A DNA stretch of 64,000 nucleotides from Larix kaempferi (taxonomy: Eukaryota > Streptophyta > Pinopsida > Pinales > Pinaceae), in NCBI GenBank assembly GCA_027924585.1, contig BSBM01001436.1, forward strand, positions 496,001-560,000. Reading direction: 5' to 3'. Within the stretch, counting starts at the first letter, position 1. Every line of letters starts with the position of its first letter. The notes under the pieces were generated by a model. It saw only the letters and a program-made list of their open reading frames with translations, was not told the origin of the DNA and ran no database searches. Below, in pieces: positions 34,820 to 46,850 of this stretch. The position numbers and the translations under genes were made by a program.

Positions 34820-35750
34820 ATGGAATACTCTTCTTCAAAGCCCGTTCTTACTCCCTTCAATTATTTTGAATGGAAAGATGATATGGAGATTATATTGCGC
34901 TCAAAAGGGTTCTATAGAGTCACTGTTGGCCTCGAATTGGAGCCAAGCACATTGTCGGAAAGAACCAAATACTACAATAAGCTTGATGAAGCTTATGGTC
35001 TCCTTTGCCTCTCTATTTCCAAGGATCTTCACTTCCATCTCAGTGGATTGAAGACTCCAAAAGCAATATGGGAACAACTTGAAAATCTCTTTGGCAAGCA
35101 GGACGAGCTTAGGGCCTTTCAATTGGAAAATGAATTGATTGCCCTTAGTCTTGAGAATTTCGTGACCATCAATGAGTTTTTTCACAAAATTCAAGCACTT
35201 GTCATTGCAGTTGAAGAACAGTGGTGTTGTGAAAGAGGATAAGCAATTGATCCTCTCCATTCTCACAAAGCTTGGGAAATATTACTCGGTATCTGTCTCT
35301 ACTTTCAATTCCGGTCAGCTAACTACCCCGAATTGGAAGATGCCTACCTTGAATGCCTTCATTGAGTCCATCACAAAAGAGCATGATAAGTTGATTCAAA
35401 TGGGGTACATAAACTCCAAATATTCAGCCCTCTTTTCTCAAGGATCCAAGAATTCGAATGGTAAAGGAAAGAAAAGGAAAGAAAAGCCCAAATTCAAACC
35501 TACCAAGCAAAGAGATAAAGGCAAGCAACCGGAAGCACCATCCGGTTCGAGGAACAAGCAGAAGGGTAAAGAGGGCAAAGAAAAATCTAAATGTTCATAT
35601 TACAACCGTGGCTTTCATCCTGAAAGTTCATGCATGAAGAAAACAATAGATCAAATGGCCCTCCTTTTGGAAAAGAACAACATATGTCTTCCCGACGATG
35701 CACGGAAGAAGGATAGAAATGATGATCATGAAAGAGGTCAAGCACTCATG
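34820..35750 (+). pseudogene. Gag of the copia element, frameshifted
   Basis: Starts MEYSSSKPVLTPFNYFEWKD, the usual N-terminal capsid segment of plant copia Gag, and continues through LHFHLSGLKTPKAIWEQLEN. Near 35200-35230 the reading shifts to a second frame that carries QLKNSGVVKEDKQLILSILT and on to a Lys-rich linker. The zinc knuckle reads CSYYNRGFHPESSC, so the second Cys of CX2CX4HX4C is Tyr. Gag would package the element RNA. Frameshift and knuckle damage make this copy defective. Confidence 0.85.
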
Positions 35751-36980
35751 GCAACTGTTTCGAAACCCACCACTCTACTGATAGATTCTGGTGCCTCGAA
35801 TCATATGGCTACAGACATTGACTCCTTCTCTTCATTTGATCCAAGCAGCTCCATCCCCATCCATTTGGGAGATGACTCAAAAATTTCTTCGAAGGGTAAA
35901 GGTACCATCCATGTAGAGCATGGGAGCTTCCAAAATGTTCTCTATGTGCCTTCCTTGGCTTCAAATATACTTTCTATGTATCAAATGACACACACTGGTG
36001 AACTGAAGCAAGTGACATTCATCCCAAACAAAGTTGAAATTTATGATATTAAAAGTGGAAGACTTATTGCAATCGGAAAGGCAAATCATACTGCAAAATA
36101 CTATGAGTTTTCTCACTTTGTGCTGCTCAAAAAGCCCATTGCTCTCCGAACTCATGGAAACAAGGTTAGTAGTATTTGGAATGAAAGGTTTGGACACCTT
36201 AAATACAAGTATTTGCTTCTGTTACAAAATAATTCCATGGTTGAAGGTCTTCCGCAACTCCGTTCCTTGAAGGGAATTTGCCCCGGATGCATTGTTGGGA
36301 AGCACCCTGAGCACAAGTTCGACCGCGACAAAGCTAGAAGAGCTTCTACAAATTTGGGTCTCATACATTCTGATATCAGTGGTCCGCTTCCCAACATGTC
36401 CATGAATGGGTCGAGGTACATCCTGACATTCATTGATGACTTCTCCCGCTTTACTTGGGTATTTTTTCTCAAAAACAAGTCAGAAATGCTTGGAAAATTC
36501 AAGGATTTTAAGGCTTCTGTTGAGACTGCTACTGAGAGCAAGATCAAAACTCTTAGATTTGATAATGGTGGAGAACATATCAATACTAAGTTGCTACAAC
36601 TTTGTGCCGAAAGAGGAATTCAGATCCAACATACAGTTCCCTACACTCCCCAGCAGAACGGTGTAGCGGAAAGGAAGAATCGGTCACTGAAAGAGATGGC
36701 TACCTGCATGCTTGAGTCAAAAGGTTTGGCTGCAAATATTTGGGCTGAAGCCATTAATGTTGCTGCATATATTCAGAACTGAGTTCCACATTCATCTATG
36801 AAAGGAAAAACACCTTTCGAAGCATTCTTTGGTCGCAAATCAGATCTGTCCAATTTGAGGGTTTTTGGCTCCACTGCATGGGATAGAATTCCTTCTGAAA
36901 AGAGAAAAGCTTTGGATCCAAAAAGTACTGAATGCATCCTAATAGGATATGGAGAAGAATAAAAGGCATACAAACTCATG
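35751..36980 (+). pseudogene. Protease and integrase of the copia element
   Basis: The protease active site LLIDSGASNHM is at about 35776-35810. The GAG-pre-integrase region contains WNERFGHLKYKYLLLL and ICPGCIVGKH. The integrase core shows LIHSDISGPLP (Asp), YILTFIDDFSRFTWVFF, LRFDNGGEH (Asp) and PYTPQQNGVAERKNRSL (Glu), so the DDE triad is kept. A TGA at 36781-36783 and a TAA at about 36960 interrupt it. TPFEAFFGRKSDLSNLRVFG continues after the first stop. Confidence 0.88.
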
Positions 36981-38340
36981 ACTATCAGATCCAAAAATAT
37001 ATTCATAGAGCGAAGTGTGAAGTTTGAAGAACCGCTGCTAGATCTGAAACTAGTCGAGGAAAACACTGCCGATCCGCAGTCTCCACAAGAAGAAGATTCA
37101 AGTGAATATGAAGAAACCATTGGATCTGATATCTCTGATATTATATCAAAATTTGAAGGCCATGACATATCAGGTTCCGAATCTGACCATAATGATCCTC
37201 CTTAGTTACCAAAGTGGGCTCAAAACACTCTACAATCTGCTGCTCCAAACATTGAAAATCCTGTTGATCCAAGGAGAACACGAGCATAATTTCAAAGAGA
37301 GGGTATGGATCTTTATTTTTCTGATCCATTATTATCTGAGAAATTTTATTTTATGATTGGTTCATATCCCAAATCATACTATCATGCCCACCGAGATCCA
37401 CGATGGCAAACCGTCATGGATGAAGAGTACAGTTCTCTTCAAAAGAACAATACATGGGAGCTAGTTTCTCTTCCACCTGGAAGAAAATTAGTTCAATGCA
37501 AGTGGATCTACCGCATGAAGGTTGCTGCTGATGGTTCTATCAGAAAATACAAAGCTAGGCTAGTGGCAAAAGGTTTCTCCCAAGTCCAAGGAGTGGACTA
37601 CACTGAGACTTTTGCACCGGTTGCAAAGATGGATTCCATCCACCTAGTTTTGGCCATTTCCGCATCCAAGCACTGGGAAGTGCACCACATGGATGTGAAG
37701 AGTGATTTTCTACATGGAGACCTTGATGAAGAGGTATATATGAAACAACCAAAAGGATACATATCAGATCCATCATTTGTTTGTAGGTTGAAGAAATCTT
37801 TGTATGGATTGAAACAGGCCCCAAGAGCTTGGTACGCAAAGATGGACTCCTTCCTTCTCATAATTTAAAAAGATGCAAATCTGATCCAAATGTGTACCTA
37901 CAACAAGTTAAAGGTAATTTGTTGATTTTGGTTTTATATGTTGATGATCTTCTCATTATTGGTAGCACTCTCCTTACAATTAACAAGCTAAAAACTGCCT
38001 TAAATCTAGCTTTTGACATGAGCGATTTGGGGTTGCTTAAGCAATTTTTGGGCTTGGAGATAGCTCAAAATTGTGATGGGATTACATTATCTCAGCAAAA
38101 GTATGCTAAAGACCTGCTATTAAAGTTTAATATGGTAGAATGTAAGGCTGCTCCGTTTCCATTCCTCTCAGGAATCAGTCTTGAAGAGGGAAACTCCGCA
38201 CCGCTTGCAGATTGCACTATGTATCGACAATTGATTGGTTCACTACTCTACTTGACACACTCAAGGCCTGATATATCTTATGCCGTGAGTACTGTATCAA
38301 GGTATATGCAGTAGCCCCATGAGCTTCATTGGCGGGCAGC
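36981..38340 (+). pseudogene. Reverse transcriptase of the copia element
   Basis: After a divergent acidic linker with stops (near 37203 and 37286), the RT starts at DPRWQTVMDEEYSSLQKNNT. It continues WELVSLPPGRKLVQCKWIYR, RLVAKGFSQVQGVDYTETFA and HHMDVKSDFLHGDLDEEVYM, then KSLYGLKQAPRAWY. A frameshift near 37860 moves to the frame with the catalytic LYVDDLLIIG (about 37936-37965) and RQLIGSLLYLTHSRPDISYA. A TAG at 38312-38314 follows YMQ. The catalytic motif is intact. Confidence 0.9.
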
Positions 38341-38896
38341 CAAGCGGATCTTGCAGTATGTGCAAGGTATGAAAATTTTTGGCATACATTATGTTGCAGA
38401 TTCTGAGCTAGATTTCATTGGTTTTACTGATTCAGATTGGGCAGGTGATAGCATAGATCGGAAGTCCACTTCCAGATATGTTTTCATGATTGGACATGGG
38501 CCTATTTGCTGGTCAAGCAAAAATCAGGAAGCCATTGCACTTTCTTCAGTAGAGATAGAGTATCGAGGGGCAGTCAATGCTTGCATTCAGGCAGTTTGGT
38601 TGCAGGGTATTATTTCCGAGTTTGATTTTGGTAGAACTACTTTGACTGTCCTATTTTGTGACAATCAAAGTTCTATTAAGATCTCCACTGATCCAGTTCA
38701 ACGATAGAGGACCAAACACATTGAGATTCATATGCACTACATTCAAGAGTTGGTGCATGATCGCACTATCATTCTGCAATATTGCCCTACTGATGAGCAA
38801 ATTGTAGACATCTTCACCAAGAGCTTCACTAAGAAGAAGTTCTCTTACCTCCGTTCACTGTTGGGGGTGAGTTCCATCATGGTGGAGACAGATTAG
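38341..38896 (+). pseudogene. RNase H of the copia element
   Basis: FIGFTDSDWAGDSIDRKSTS (Asp), ALSSVEIEYRGAVNA (Glu), VLFCDNQSSIKIS (Asp), and after a TAG at 38705-38707 KHIEIHMHYIQELVHD and DEQIVDIFTKSF (Asp). The Gly in the usual STSGY is Arg (STSRY). Pol ends at a TAG at 38894-38896. Confidence 0.88.
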
Positions 38897-38913
38897 ATCC
38901 ATTTTCATGTTTA

Positions 38914-38926
38914 GCTTGAGGGGGGG
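38914..38926 (+). promoter_or_regulatory. Polypurine tract of the copia element
   Basis: gcttgaggggggg directly precedes the 3' LTR. It is the expected start point for plus-strand DNA synthesis. Confidence 0.85.
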
Positions 38927-39619
38927 TGTTAGGATATCTCATCATTCAGTATGTACTTTGCATGCATTGCATGCATCCGCATGCTGCCTAGTCATTAGTT
39001 TGGTAACTCCAGCATCTAGTCCCTAGTCTCCCAGCACTCGGGAGCTACTTTCCACTCAGTTTCAGCCCTCCTAGTCTGTCATGCGCCCATTTCTCGACTT
39101 CCACTACAGAAGGGTGCCTTTCTCACGTACCAGTCCAGTTTACTTCAGTTAGCCACCGGTCTTTCCTTAATTTAAGGCTAGACTGACTCCTTATTGCTGT
39201 TATCACTCCGATTGACCTCCGATGAGACATGACTGCCTGTTTTGAGTTCAGTTAAATCCTCATGCGCCCTCCACTGAGCCTCCATCCCTACATTAGTGCC
39301 ACTTACCATCAGTTACACTTATTACACTCAATTAGACTCAGTTTGACACCCGTCTGATAGTTACTTGTGCATTGATGACCACCACTGATGATGATGAGGA
39401 CTCCTAGTTGGAGCCAAGCTATGCCATACAATATATTCGAATGACCTTCTTGGCTAATTTGAATTGCTCACTCATTGTGATTGTATTGTTGTATTTTCAC
39501 CCTTATTGGGATTATAGAGCACTGATGCATGTTTTTGCATAGTTTACACCATATTTTTCGAGTTTCATCTAATGTGATTGATTTACTTGTTCATTAGATC
39601 TGCTATGACTAATTTTACA
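38927..39619 (+). repeat. 3' LTR of the copia element
   Basis: 693 bp. It matches the 5' LTR; a short gactcagtta repeat present twice in the 5' LTR occurs once fewer here. Confidence 0.95.
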
Positions 39620-39624
39620 TAGTG

Positions 39625-42600
39625 TAGCTCTATTTTTCTAAGAAAATCATAAACAAGAAGGCTTTAAATAAAGATTCATTTAAAACTATCTAAAGCATAT
39701 AGTGGTGATGTTGTAAAACTATGTGAATAACAATTTATTTCATAAAAATGTTTTTTTTCCTAGAAAAGATTAGTAATTTAGGGAATAGTTTTCATTTAAA
39801 ATGCTTTTTGCTTTAAATAAAGATTGTATTTGAGAATGGTGTTTAATAAAAAATGTGTAAATCTTGTAACATAGTAATTTGTAATTTTGGAAACCTTTTG
39901 TTCAACATCATGTACCAAATGTTATGGTTGAAGCAACCAAATAAGAACAAAAAAGACCAAATGTTGTCTTCAGTCATCACATGTATTATGGCTGTGAAGT
40001 ACCTTTAGGTTCAAGGCCTTCTCAAAGAATCCTATCTTTCGAACTTTCTAATGCTTCATCTCATAAGAAACATAATGAATTCAAATTGGATTGCATTTCT
40101 CATCAAGAAAGCAGACAATCTGGTAACTATTTTTTTCTCACTTTTTTCTCCTCTTTCTAGATAAAATTCCTAGTCATAAATTAATCCGCTAAATGCTCAC
40201 GCCAAAATTTAAACTGTATAAGTTGGAGTTACTTCCATTGTCTTTGTATTTATCACGAGTATTTGATAATCTGCATTGATAATGTAATTACTAGTTAGAT
40301 ATATGATAAATTATATCTCCTGTGCAATTGCTCTAACTATAGATTGTGAACAATGCACATGAACAACTACACGCTATGTTTAAAATACATTTTTGGAAAT
40401 GGAGAAAGCTCTGACTCAGCTACAACATTTTTTTTTTTTTTTCCTTGTTCACATGCATCCAGACACAACAATTTTTTAATAACAAGCGAAAATGGAGTGT
40501 TTTGCACACATGAAAAAATAAGAAGAAGATGTTGCAACTCTTTTTTTTGGGGGGCCTTTGCTATCTGCACATTTGCATAATGTGCAGTGTTTAAACAATT
40601 TTTGTAAATGGAGAAAGCTCTGAATCAACTACAACATTTTTTTTGTTTTTTTCCCTTGTTCATACATAGACTATTGGTACACAGTTTCAGACACTATACA
40701 CTGCCATTACAAGTGTTTGATCCCATCTATAAAATCGATTGTAATGCAATTTTAAAATTCTAACTCTATTTCACAAGTACTACTACAACACTATGGTTTA
40801 TGATACTTGCAATATAAATACTTTCTTTTGTTTTTAGCAATCCTTATCCGATCTGTTACATACATTTGTCTATTTGCTTTACTCAATGTTTTTCCTATGT
40901 TGCATAAATCATCATGATAGAAAATAAAATAGTAAAAAAACACAACTTTTGTGTAGTGCCTCTAGTTAATGTTCTTGCTTTTTTCAATTCCAAACATCTA
41001 TTTCAGAAACAAATTATTTGCTGACATCTTCTGAATTTTGTCCTTTTGCAATGTTGTTTAAAATACATGCAAATGTTTTCTTACACAAAATAATGTATCT
41101 GTCTTGTACTTCATTATGGTATCTGAACATAAATAGAGTTCAGGTTCAAAATAGAGGCAAGAAAAACCTTGGGACAGCCTTTGTTTTAGATTTGATCACA
41201 TCCTATGTTTTTGAGTGAGGTATGTTGATATGTACTGAGTTTTTGGGATTTATAGCTAGCTATGTTGTTTTGTTACTATTTTTTTTCCTTAAAATATTTA
41301 TGATTAGAATATCTTGCATTTGAAACGATAGTTATTAGCACTGTCTCCACCACCCCCTAGTATTTGTCTGGTCACCATCATTTTATATACGACAATCACA
41401 ATGGCATCATCCATGATTTTTTTAATTGTTGATTAATTTGATTTACTACATTGTCTTTCAAGTATTCTCAATAACTAAATCATAATATCAACTTCTAATG
41501 GTTTATATGTGGCTTATTGACCTTGTTGTAGATGAAATGGATATTGCCACAACAACTACCAAATGAAAGGGTTGTTGTTACAAAAGCATGAAGTATTCCT
41601 CTATAATGTTTAAAAGGGATTATATGCAAATTGCCTATTTTTGTTGAATGAATTGATTCATTGCAATTTTCTTTATATTTTTGTAATTGTTCAATCATGT
41701 TTGTTTTTAGCCTAGCCACTGAGAATATCGTGCTTAGTTAAAAATAAGTCCATACCCTATCTGCATACCAATTCGTATTTTGTATGAGTGACTTCATTGT
41801 TATGGACTTGATAAGGATTGCTAGTGCAACAATTCATGTTGCATGTTCCATGGTGATAGTCCACACAAGTAATCATTGAGTGATATGTAATGCTTTATTT
41901 AACTTCTAAGGTAATCATGTTGTAATTTATTAAAATGATTGTTAATATGTAAGTAATTATATTTTTAAAACATCAATAGCATGTTGTTGACCCTGCATTA
42001 CCTAGTTTTGGCATTCTTGTTATAGCTAAAGTTGGCCATGATGAGTAGGTATTATTTAAGCATGACGTGATTAAATTTTCTGATTCAAAGTTGTATTCAA
42101 AATGTGTTTGTATTTGTAATTCATTTAATTTAATTTTTTCGTTTCCAACCTATTATCATTGCCAATAGACATGCATCTATTGTTCTCTCCAAGGTTATTA
42201 ATCATTTGATTACCTAGGGGTAGTCACGACAAGATGTAGTCACGACAAGATTTATAGATTCCATTTTCGTATGTGCTTTTTTAAGTAGGAACATTTATTA
42301 TTATTCTTATTCTAACTTAATGCAGATATATTTTATAGTATTTAAAATATGATTATGATCGTGCTTTTGTTATGTTTATATGTACTAAAATGGATCAATG
42401 TTCATAGAATACTTACAATATAACATCAACAACCCTCACCCTACCAAATTTCATTATCATGTTATGACATTATGTAATGATACCTATGACACTATACATG
42501 TTAATTATTGTTCATATTCGCTTCCACAATAACACTTGTTGAAGACCTTCAAGCAAATTGCAAAACAACTATGAACTAGCCCAAATGACAATGTCGGGGA

Positions 42601-43480
42601 CATTGCCACCTCGTGGCTCTTGTTTAAATATAAATTTGTTACACCTCAAATAATTTAAATGATATATATAAAATTAATTTTGGATTAGAGGTTTTGATAT
42701 AATGAATACATTTATACATGCGTCTTAAAATGGATACATGCCAAAAAAGATGGATCCTAAATATTGATTTAAATATTTTGATTAATGAGATGGACATATT
42801 CCAATAAATTCGGATCAAAAATTATGATAAATCTAAATTTATTGGATGTTACATCTAATTTTTTTTTATTAAAAGAAAATCAATCTAGGGGAAGAAGTTG
42901 AATATATAGATGGATCACATAGATTGAATGGTTTCAAAATGGGTGGTGGTAGTCGGTTTTTTAATTTCGCTTTTTCATTTCGTCGGTTTTCTTAATTTCG
43001 CTTTTTGTGCTATAAAAGATTTAGAATGCAATGACACATCTTTGAACACTGATTGAAATTATTTTGAGTTAATAGTTGTTGGGAAAAAATAAATAAATAT
43101 AGTAGTAAGTATCATGAACTCGATACTAGCTCTAGCCTTTCAATCTAAGATTTATTAATATATCATTAGTTTAAGGGTAACTATCTAGCCCTTCGATCTA
43201 AGATTTATTAATATATCCTTAGTTTAGAGGTAACTAGCAAGAACCGCAAGAGAGATAGAGTGTGATGGAGTGATATTCTATTTATTTACTTACCATATTT
43301 CTTCACACCTAAATATCGTATGTAATACAAATACCGTATCATATGTAATACATATACCATATAGCATATTGGCTTGCTGAGGGCTCCCACCCAATATCTT
43401 TATTCCCTATTTTCAGGTGTCGAGCTGAATATAAGTTATGCATTTATCCTCCCTCTTAATAATAGATCCAACAACATCAT
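39625..43480. other. AT-rich intergenic region with two small duplications
   Basis: No gene recognised. A segment containing ggagaaagctctga and ctacaacattttttt is duplicated (40377-40455 and 40588-40664), with about 130 bp between copies. A segment containing atctaagatttattaatata is duplicated in tandem at 43131-43237. The rest is AT-rich with long T-runs. Confidence 0.5.
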
Positions 43481-43552
43481 AGGCACATAGTTATATAACT
43501 AACATTTGCCCCTTGAGGGGAAAAAATGAGCGCCGATAGGAAAAGAGGAAAG

Positions 43553-44621
43553 TTAGAAGGAACAAAAACATAGGCATAGGCATCGAAGGATACTGATGGG
43601 GAGGGTGCGAAAGGTTTTGTATAGGAGGAGCTCGCTCCAGCAGAATGAAACAGAGGAATCTGCAATAAAGGGTGGAATGGTAGTGAAGCGAGGAAAGACA
43701 TAGACAATTTTGGGAGGGTAGATTGGTTTCCATTGGGAGTGCTTTAGACAAGGAGAGAATGACCAAGAACGTGCAACTTCAAGAAGGGTAAGGTGCTCGA
43801 GTGCAGGGGGTCGCTGCATGTATGAAAAAATGAAGGTGGGTGTTGGCGGGGTGTCAGGAGAGTCATTGGAAACATGTCGAAAAATGCTTTGGCTAACATT
43901 AAAGGATACAAAGGAGCGACTACAAAGGGAAAGAGGGAGTTTTTGGAGCATGTGGAAAGTCCCTTGTGCACCAATGTCACGATTTGCAACAATTTCTGAC
44001 AAGAATCGTCTAATTGGTTGAAGGACAGGGCTATCATTTGGAGTTGCATGTGCAAGACGAGAAATAATTGCATGGTAGCTTTCTGATTTGGGCTCTTCCT
44101 TTGCTGCATATTTTGAAATGTATTTGAGGACAACATGTCTAGATAGAATAGGTTGGCAATCAACATTAGCTCTCTAAATTGAGAGCATGGCATCGTTCCT
44201 TGCAGGGTTATATGTTTTGTGGCCATTTGCATCAAGGAACAAAGAAGAAGTAGGTTGTAGATCAAAGGGGAAGCTGTAGCGACATTGAAGAGATGATTCT
44301 TTTTTCCGGAGGCAAGAAGATTCTGAACATTTTGTGTGCCTTTGGACACAATTAACAAGGTCTTCATAATCAACCAAGTGGTTAGCTGCAAGTATGGAAT
44401 GTGATCCAATGGTGCATGGATCATTTGTAGTAGAGGGTTGGAAGCATGGGGTTGTAGAACGGTTGGGTCGAGGATTCCATGCAGTAACATATTTGTCAAA
44501 GTATTTTTTTGCATCTTCGACCTTGGTAGCATCCGCCCAATCTAACGTGTCCATATTGGGTGCATTTTCAAGACATAAGAATCCATGTATATGCGCAGAG
44601 CCCCTATGTTTCCATTCATAC
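43553..44621 (-). pseudogene. Helitron Rep (HUH endonuclease) domain
   Basis: After the intron at 44622-44706 the frame opens YEWKHRGSAHIHGFLCLENA, where HIH (44585-44593) is the HUH metal-binding motif. Further on are YEDLVNCVQRHTKCSESSCL with a Cys-rich segment, VLKYISKYAAKEEPK (two-tyrosine Rep motif, about 44093-44137), and NRDIGAQGTFHMLQKLPL. A TAG near 44173 (after NDAMLSI) is the only visible stop. Rep nicks and rejoins DNA in rolling-circle transposition. All catalytic residues seem present, but the fused helicase is gone. Confidence 0.85.
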
Positions 44622-44706
44622 CTACATGGAAATTATAAATATTTTGAAGGTACATTTGAGGTTCTGAATATAAGCAACTTTGATGAGAATATGATTTGTT
44701 ACAAAC
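44622..44706 (-). other. Probable 85-bp intron in the Helitron Rep gene
   Basis: A donor GTTTGT (44706 downward) and an acceptor ATGTAG (ending 44622) bracket an AT-rich segment. Removing it joins KDY-stop-C to RYEWKHRGSAHIHG, which gives the usual Helitron order DYW-x-RYEW. The stop is TAG where Trp (TGG) is expected. Confidence 0.6.
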
Positions 44707-46310
44707 CTGCACTAGTAGTCTTTTGTAGAAAGGCCTTTTTGAAGAACCTCTTTAAGGAATATTTTGAATCTATTGTGCATGTATTGAGATGCAACATGTG
44801 GATTGGCAATAAGGTTGCGAATCCTCCATTGGTGTTGTTGATTTGAATTGGTTGGAGCTTGTCCAGGAATCAGAGAATGCAAATCCGGCCACTTGGTACG
44901 AGCTGCGCTGAGAGTGAAGAAGAATGTTGGTGTCCCTTGTTGATTGATCATGTCTGCTAGTTCACCCCAACTTTTATTCCAATAGGAACGTGTCCCACGG
45001 AGGGTGGAGCCAAAGCGCATGACTTGTTCAACGATCTTGGCATCGGGCATGTCTTGTAATTGATGTACAAGTTCTGAGATGGTTGGAGGCAATGTATCTT
45101 CAATGTTCCGTTTGACAAATACAGAAGCAGTAGAATGGCTACAGTGGCGCATCATGAGGTTATATATGTAATAACGAAATCGAGGATGTTGGCAAAATCT
45201 ATTGTCATGGTATCGAAGAAGGTGCAGTGCATAATTGTCCATCCCAACCTCTTGAATGTGTGGTTGTTTAAGCATGGCAACTCCAGTGGGAAACAATGTT
45301 GGGAAGGCCATGGAGAGGAGGCCTATTGTGTTGTACTCATTGATAGGGGAAGCATCTATTGGCATCTAGTCAATGCAAGGTGGAGTTGGTGCATTGCTTG
45401 TGGCTGAGAAGTGTTTGATTTCATCAACCTCAGTTACACAATTTGTTTGTGTAGATATAAAGGAGGAGGACTATACTTCATGGGGTTCAAGGAAGCTGGG
45501 TGGTTGACCAGTAGAAGATGAGGTATGGTTAGCAAATGGGGTTTCATCGGGTGTTGCATGATGAAGGAGGGATGAAATGTCTGTTGGTTCAAGAGGCAAA
45601 GAAGATAATGCAATTGGGTTAACTTGAACATCTTTGTAGTATGGGTCATTTGATAGTTTGTATTCAAGAGCAGCAAGAACATGTGCTCGACTAACAAAGA
45701 ATTCATAAGGCTTGTTTGTAGGGATGCATTTGCGAACAATAAGGATGTGAATGTCTGAAAGTAAACGAGGGAGGGAAGTGGCAATGCTAGAAATGTTTTG
45801 CGAGAAGCTAATAGTGTGGCCAGAATATGTATATTGTCCGCCACGGGCATGAGTGACTTGTAAGATTGGGTTAACATGAGAAATGAACATTTCTTCAACT
45901 TGAGTAATCCTTGTAAGTACAAATGGTTGTATGCCAGGATCCATGTTGTTTGCTAAGGAAAAGTGGTGGACATTTTTTTCCGCGATACAACGAGAACATG
46001 CATATGCACGACAAAAGTGGTTTGTTTTAATTCCAGGATAAGATTCCATGCATACAGAGCATACATTCATGGGAGATAGTTTGTCCAATAGTGTATGGAA
46101 TCGTTGTTGTGCACCATCGAGGCTAGAGTTTGTTGAATGGGGTGCTGCAGATGTGGATGGTGGAGAGGGTGTTAGGGAATGTTGGACAACGTGGAATGGG
46201 GAAGGGATATTAACAAGTTGACGAGCATCTCTATATAGAAGGCGTTGACGCTTGTTTTTTTTTTTGAGCATATAGAACTCTTTTGCATGTATTGATTTGA
46301 TCAGTGTCAA
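44707..46310 (-). pseudogene. Helitron N-terminal region: DUF6570-type and Helitron_like_N
   Basis: The first part has a Cys cluster (CSVCMESYPGIKTNHFC and CSRCIAEK), then LTRITQVEEMFISHVNPIL, HARGGQYTYSGHTISF and LPRLLSDIHILIVRK. This matches the region found upstream of Helitron_like_N in plant proteins. After two in-frame stops (45471-45473 and 45366-45368) comes PINEYNTIGLLSMAFPTLFP, LLRYHDNRFCQHPRFRYYI and YWNKSWGELADMINQQGTPT, the Helitron_like_N domain. The two parts are in one frame. Confidence 0.82.
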
Positions 46311-46850
46311 GATTTGTCGACATGCCTACAAAAAAAATTGTGCGGTGGTTATGATCTTGATGGTGCCTTTGGCGAAAGAGAAACATACTTTATATTTAAC
46401 CATTGGAAGAGTGAACAAAGGAAGATTGTAAAAGATAAGGGGAGCATGGATAAATGATGATAAGTTGTTGCAAGAAATAAATATAGGCGCTTCTGAACAT
46501 TGTTTATAAAGAAATGAAGTATAAGGTAAGAGCATATATAAGATTGCTTATGAAGGTTAGAAATAGTACTTGATAAAACAATGTTAATTTTAGGCTGTTA
46601 ATTACTAACTAAGAGAAAGGCAACATATTAGAAAGTGGCAATATAGGTTAAAATAAATCTGTTGGTCAACGCAATGTTACAACAAAACAAAAATAATATA
46701 ATATTCAAGACTGTTCATTGCTGGTTACAAGTACCACTTAAGTAACAATGTTGATACAAAAAGTTGTAGCTGCTAAGTATGAGAAGAATGTAAACAAAGT
46801 TGGTACTGAAAAGCAGTCAAACTTGGAAAAAGTGAATGTAAAGGTAAAGT
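46311..46850. other. Spacer between the Rep and RPA-like genes of the Helitron
   Basis: AT-rich, no recognisable frame or motif. Confidence 0.45.

Larger units (their letters stand above)
33728..39624 (+). mobile_element. Ty1/copia LTR retrotransposon, complete with TSD, inactivated
   Basis: LTRs at 33733-34437 and 38927-39619 start TGTTAGG and end TTTTACA. The 5-bp TSD TAGTG lies on each side (33728-33732 and 39620-39624). Internal order is PBS, gag, protease, integrase, RT, RNase H and polypurine tract, which defines Ty1/copia. The pol frame is broken by at least two frameshifts and several stops. The LTRs show about a dozen substitutions in their first 225 bases and a 10-bp indel in a short repeat, so the insertion is not recent. 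Confidence 0.95.

Noticed and set aside
35961-36583. Minus ORFs across the copia integrase
   Set aside because: They are antisense to the recognisable integrase reading.
43490-43520. Exact 3' terminus of the Helitron (hairpin plus TTAG)
   Set aside because: The stem is only 4-5 bp and the end is not a canonical CTRR, so I did not list it as a separate feature.
43744-44532. 262-codon minus frame overlapping the Helitron Rep
   Set aside because: It is a shadow frame. The HUH and KYISKYAAK motifs lie in the neighbouring frame.
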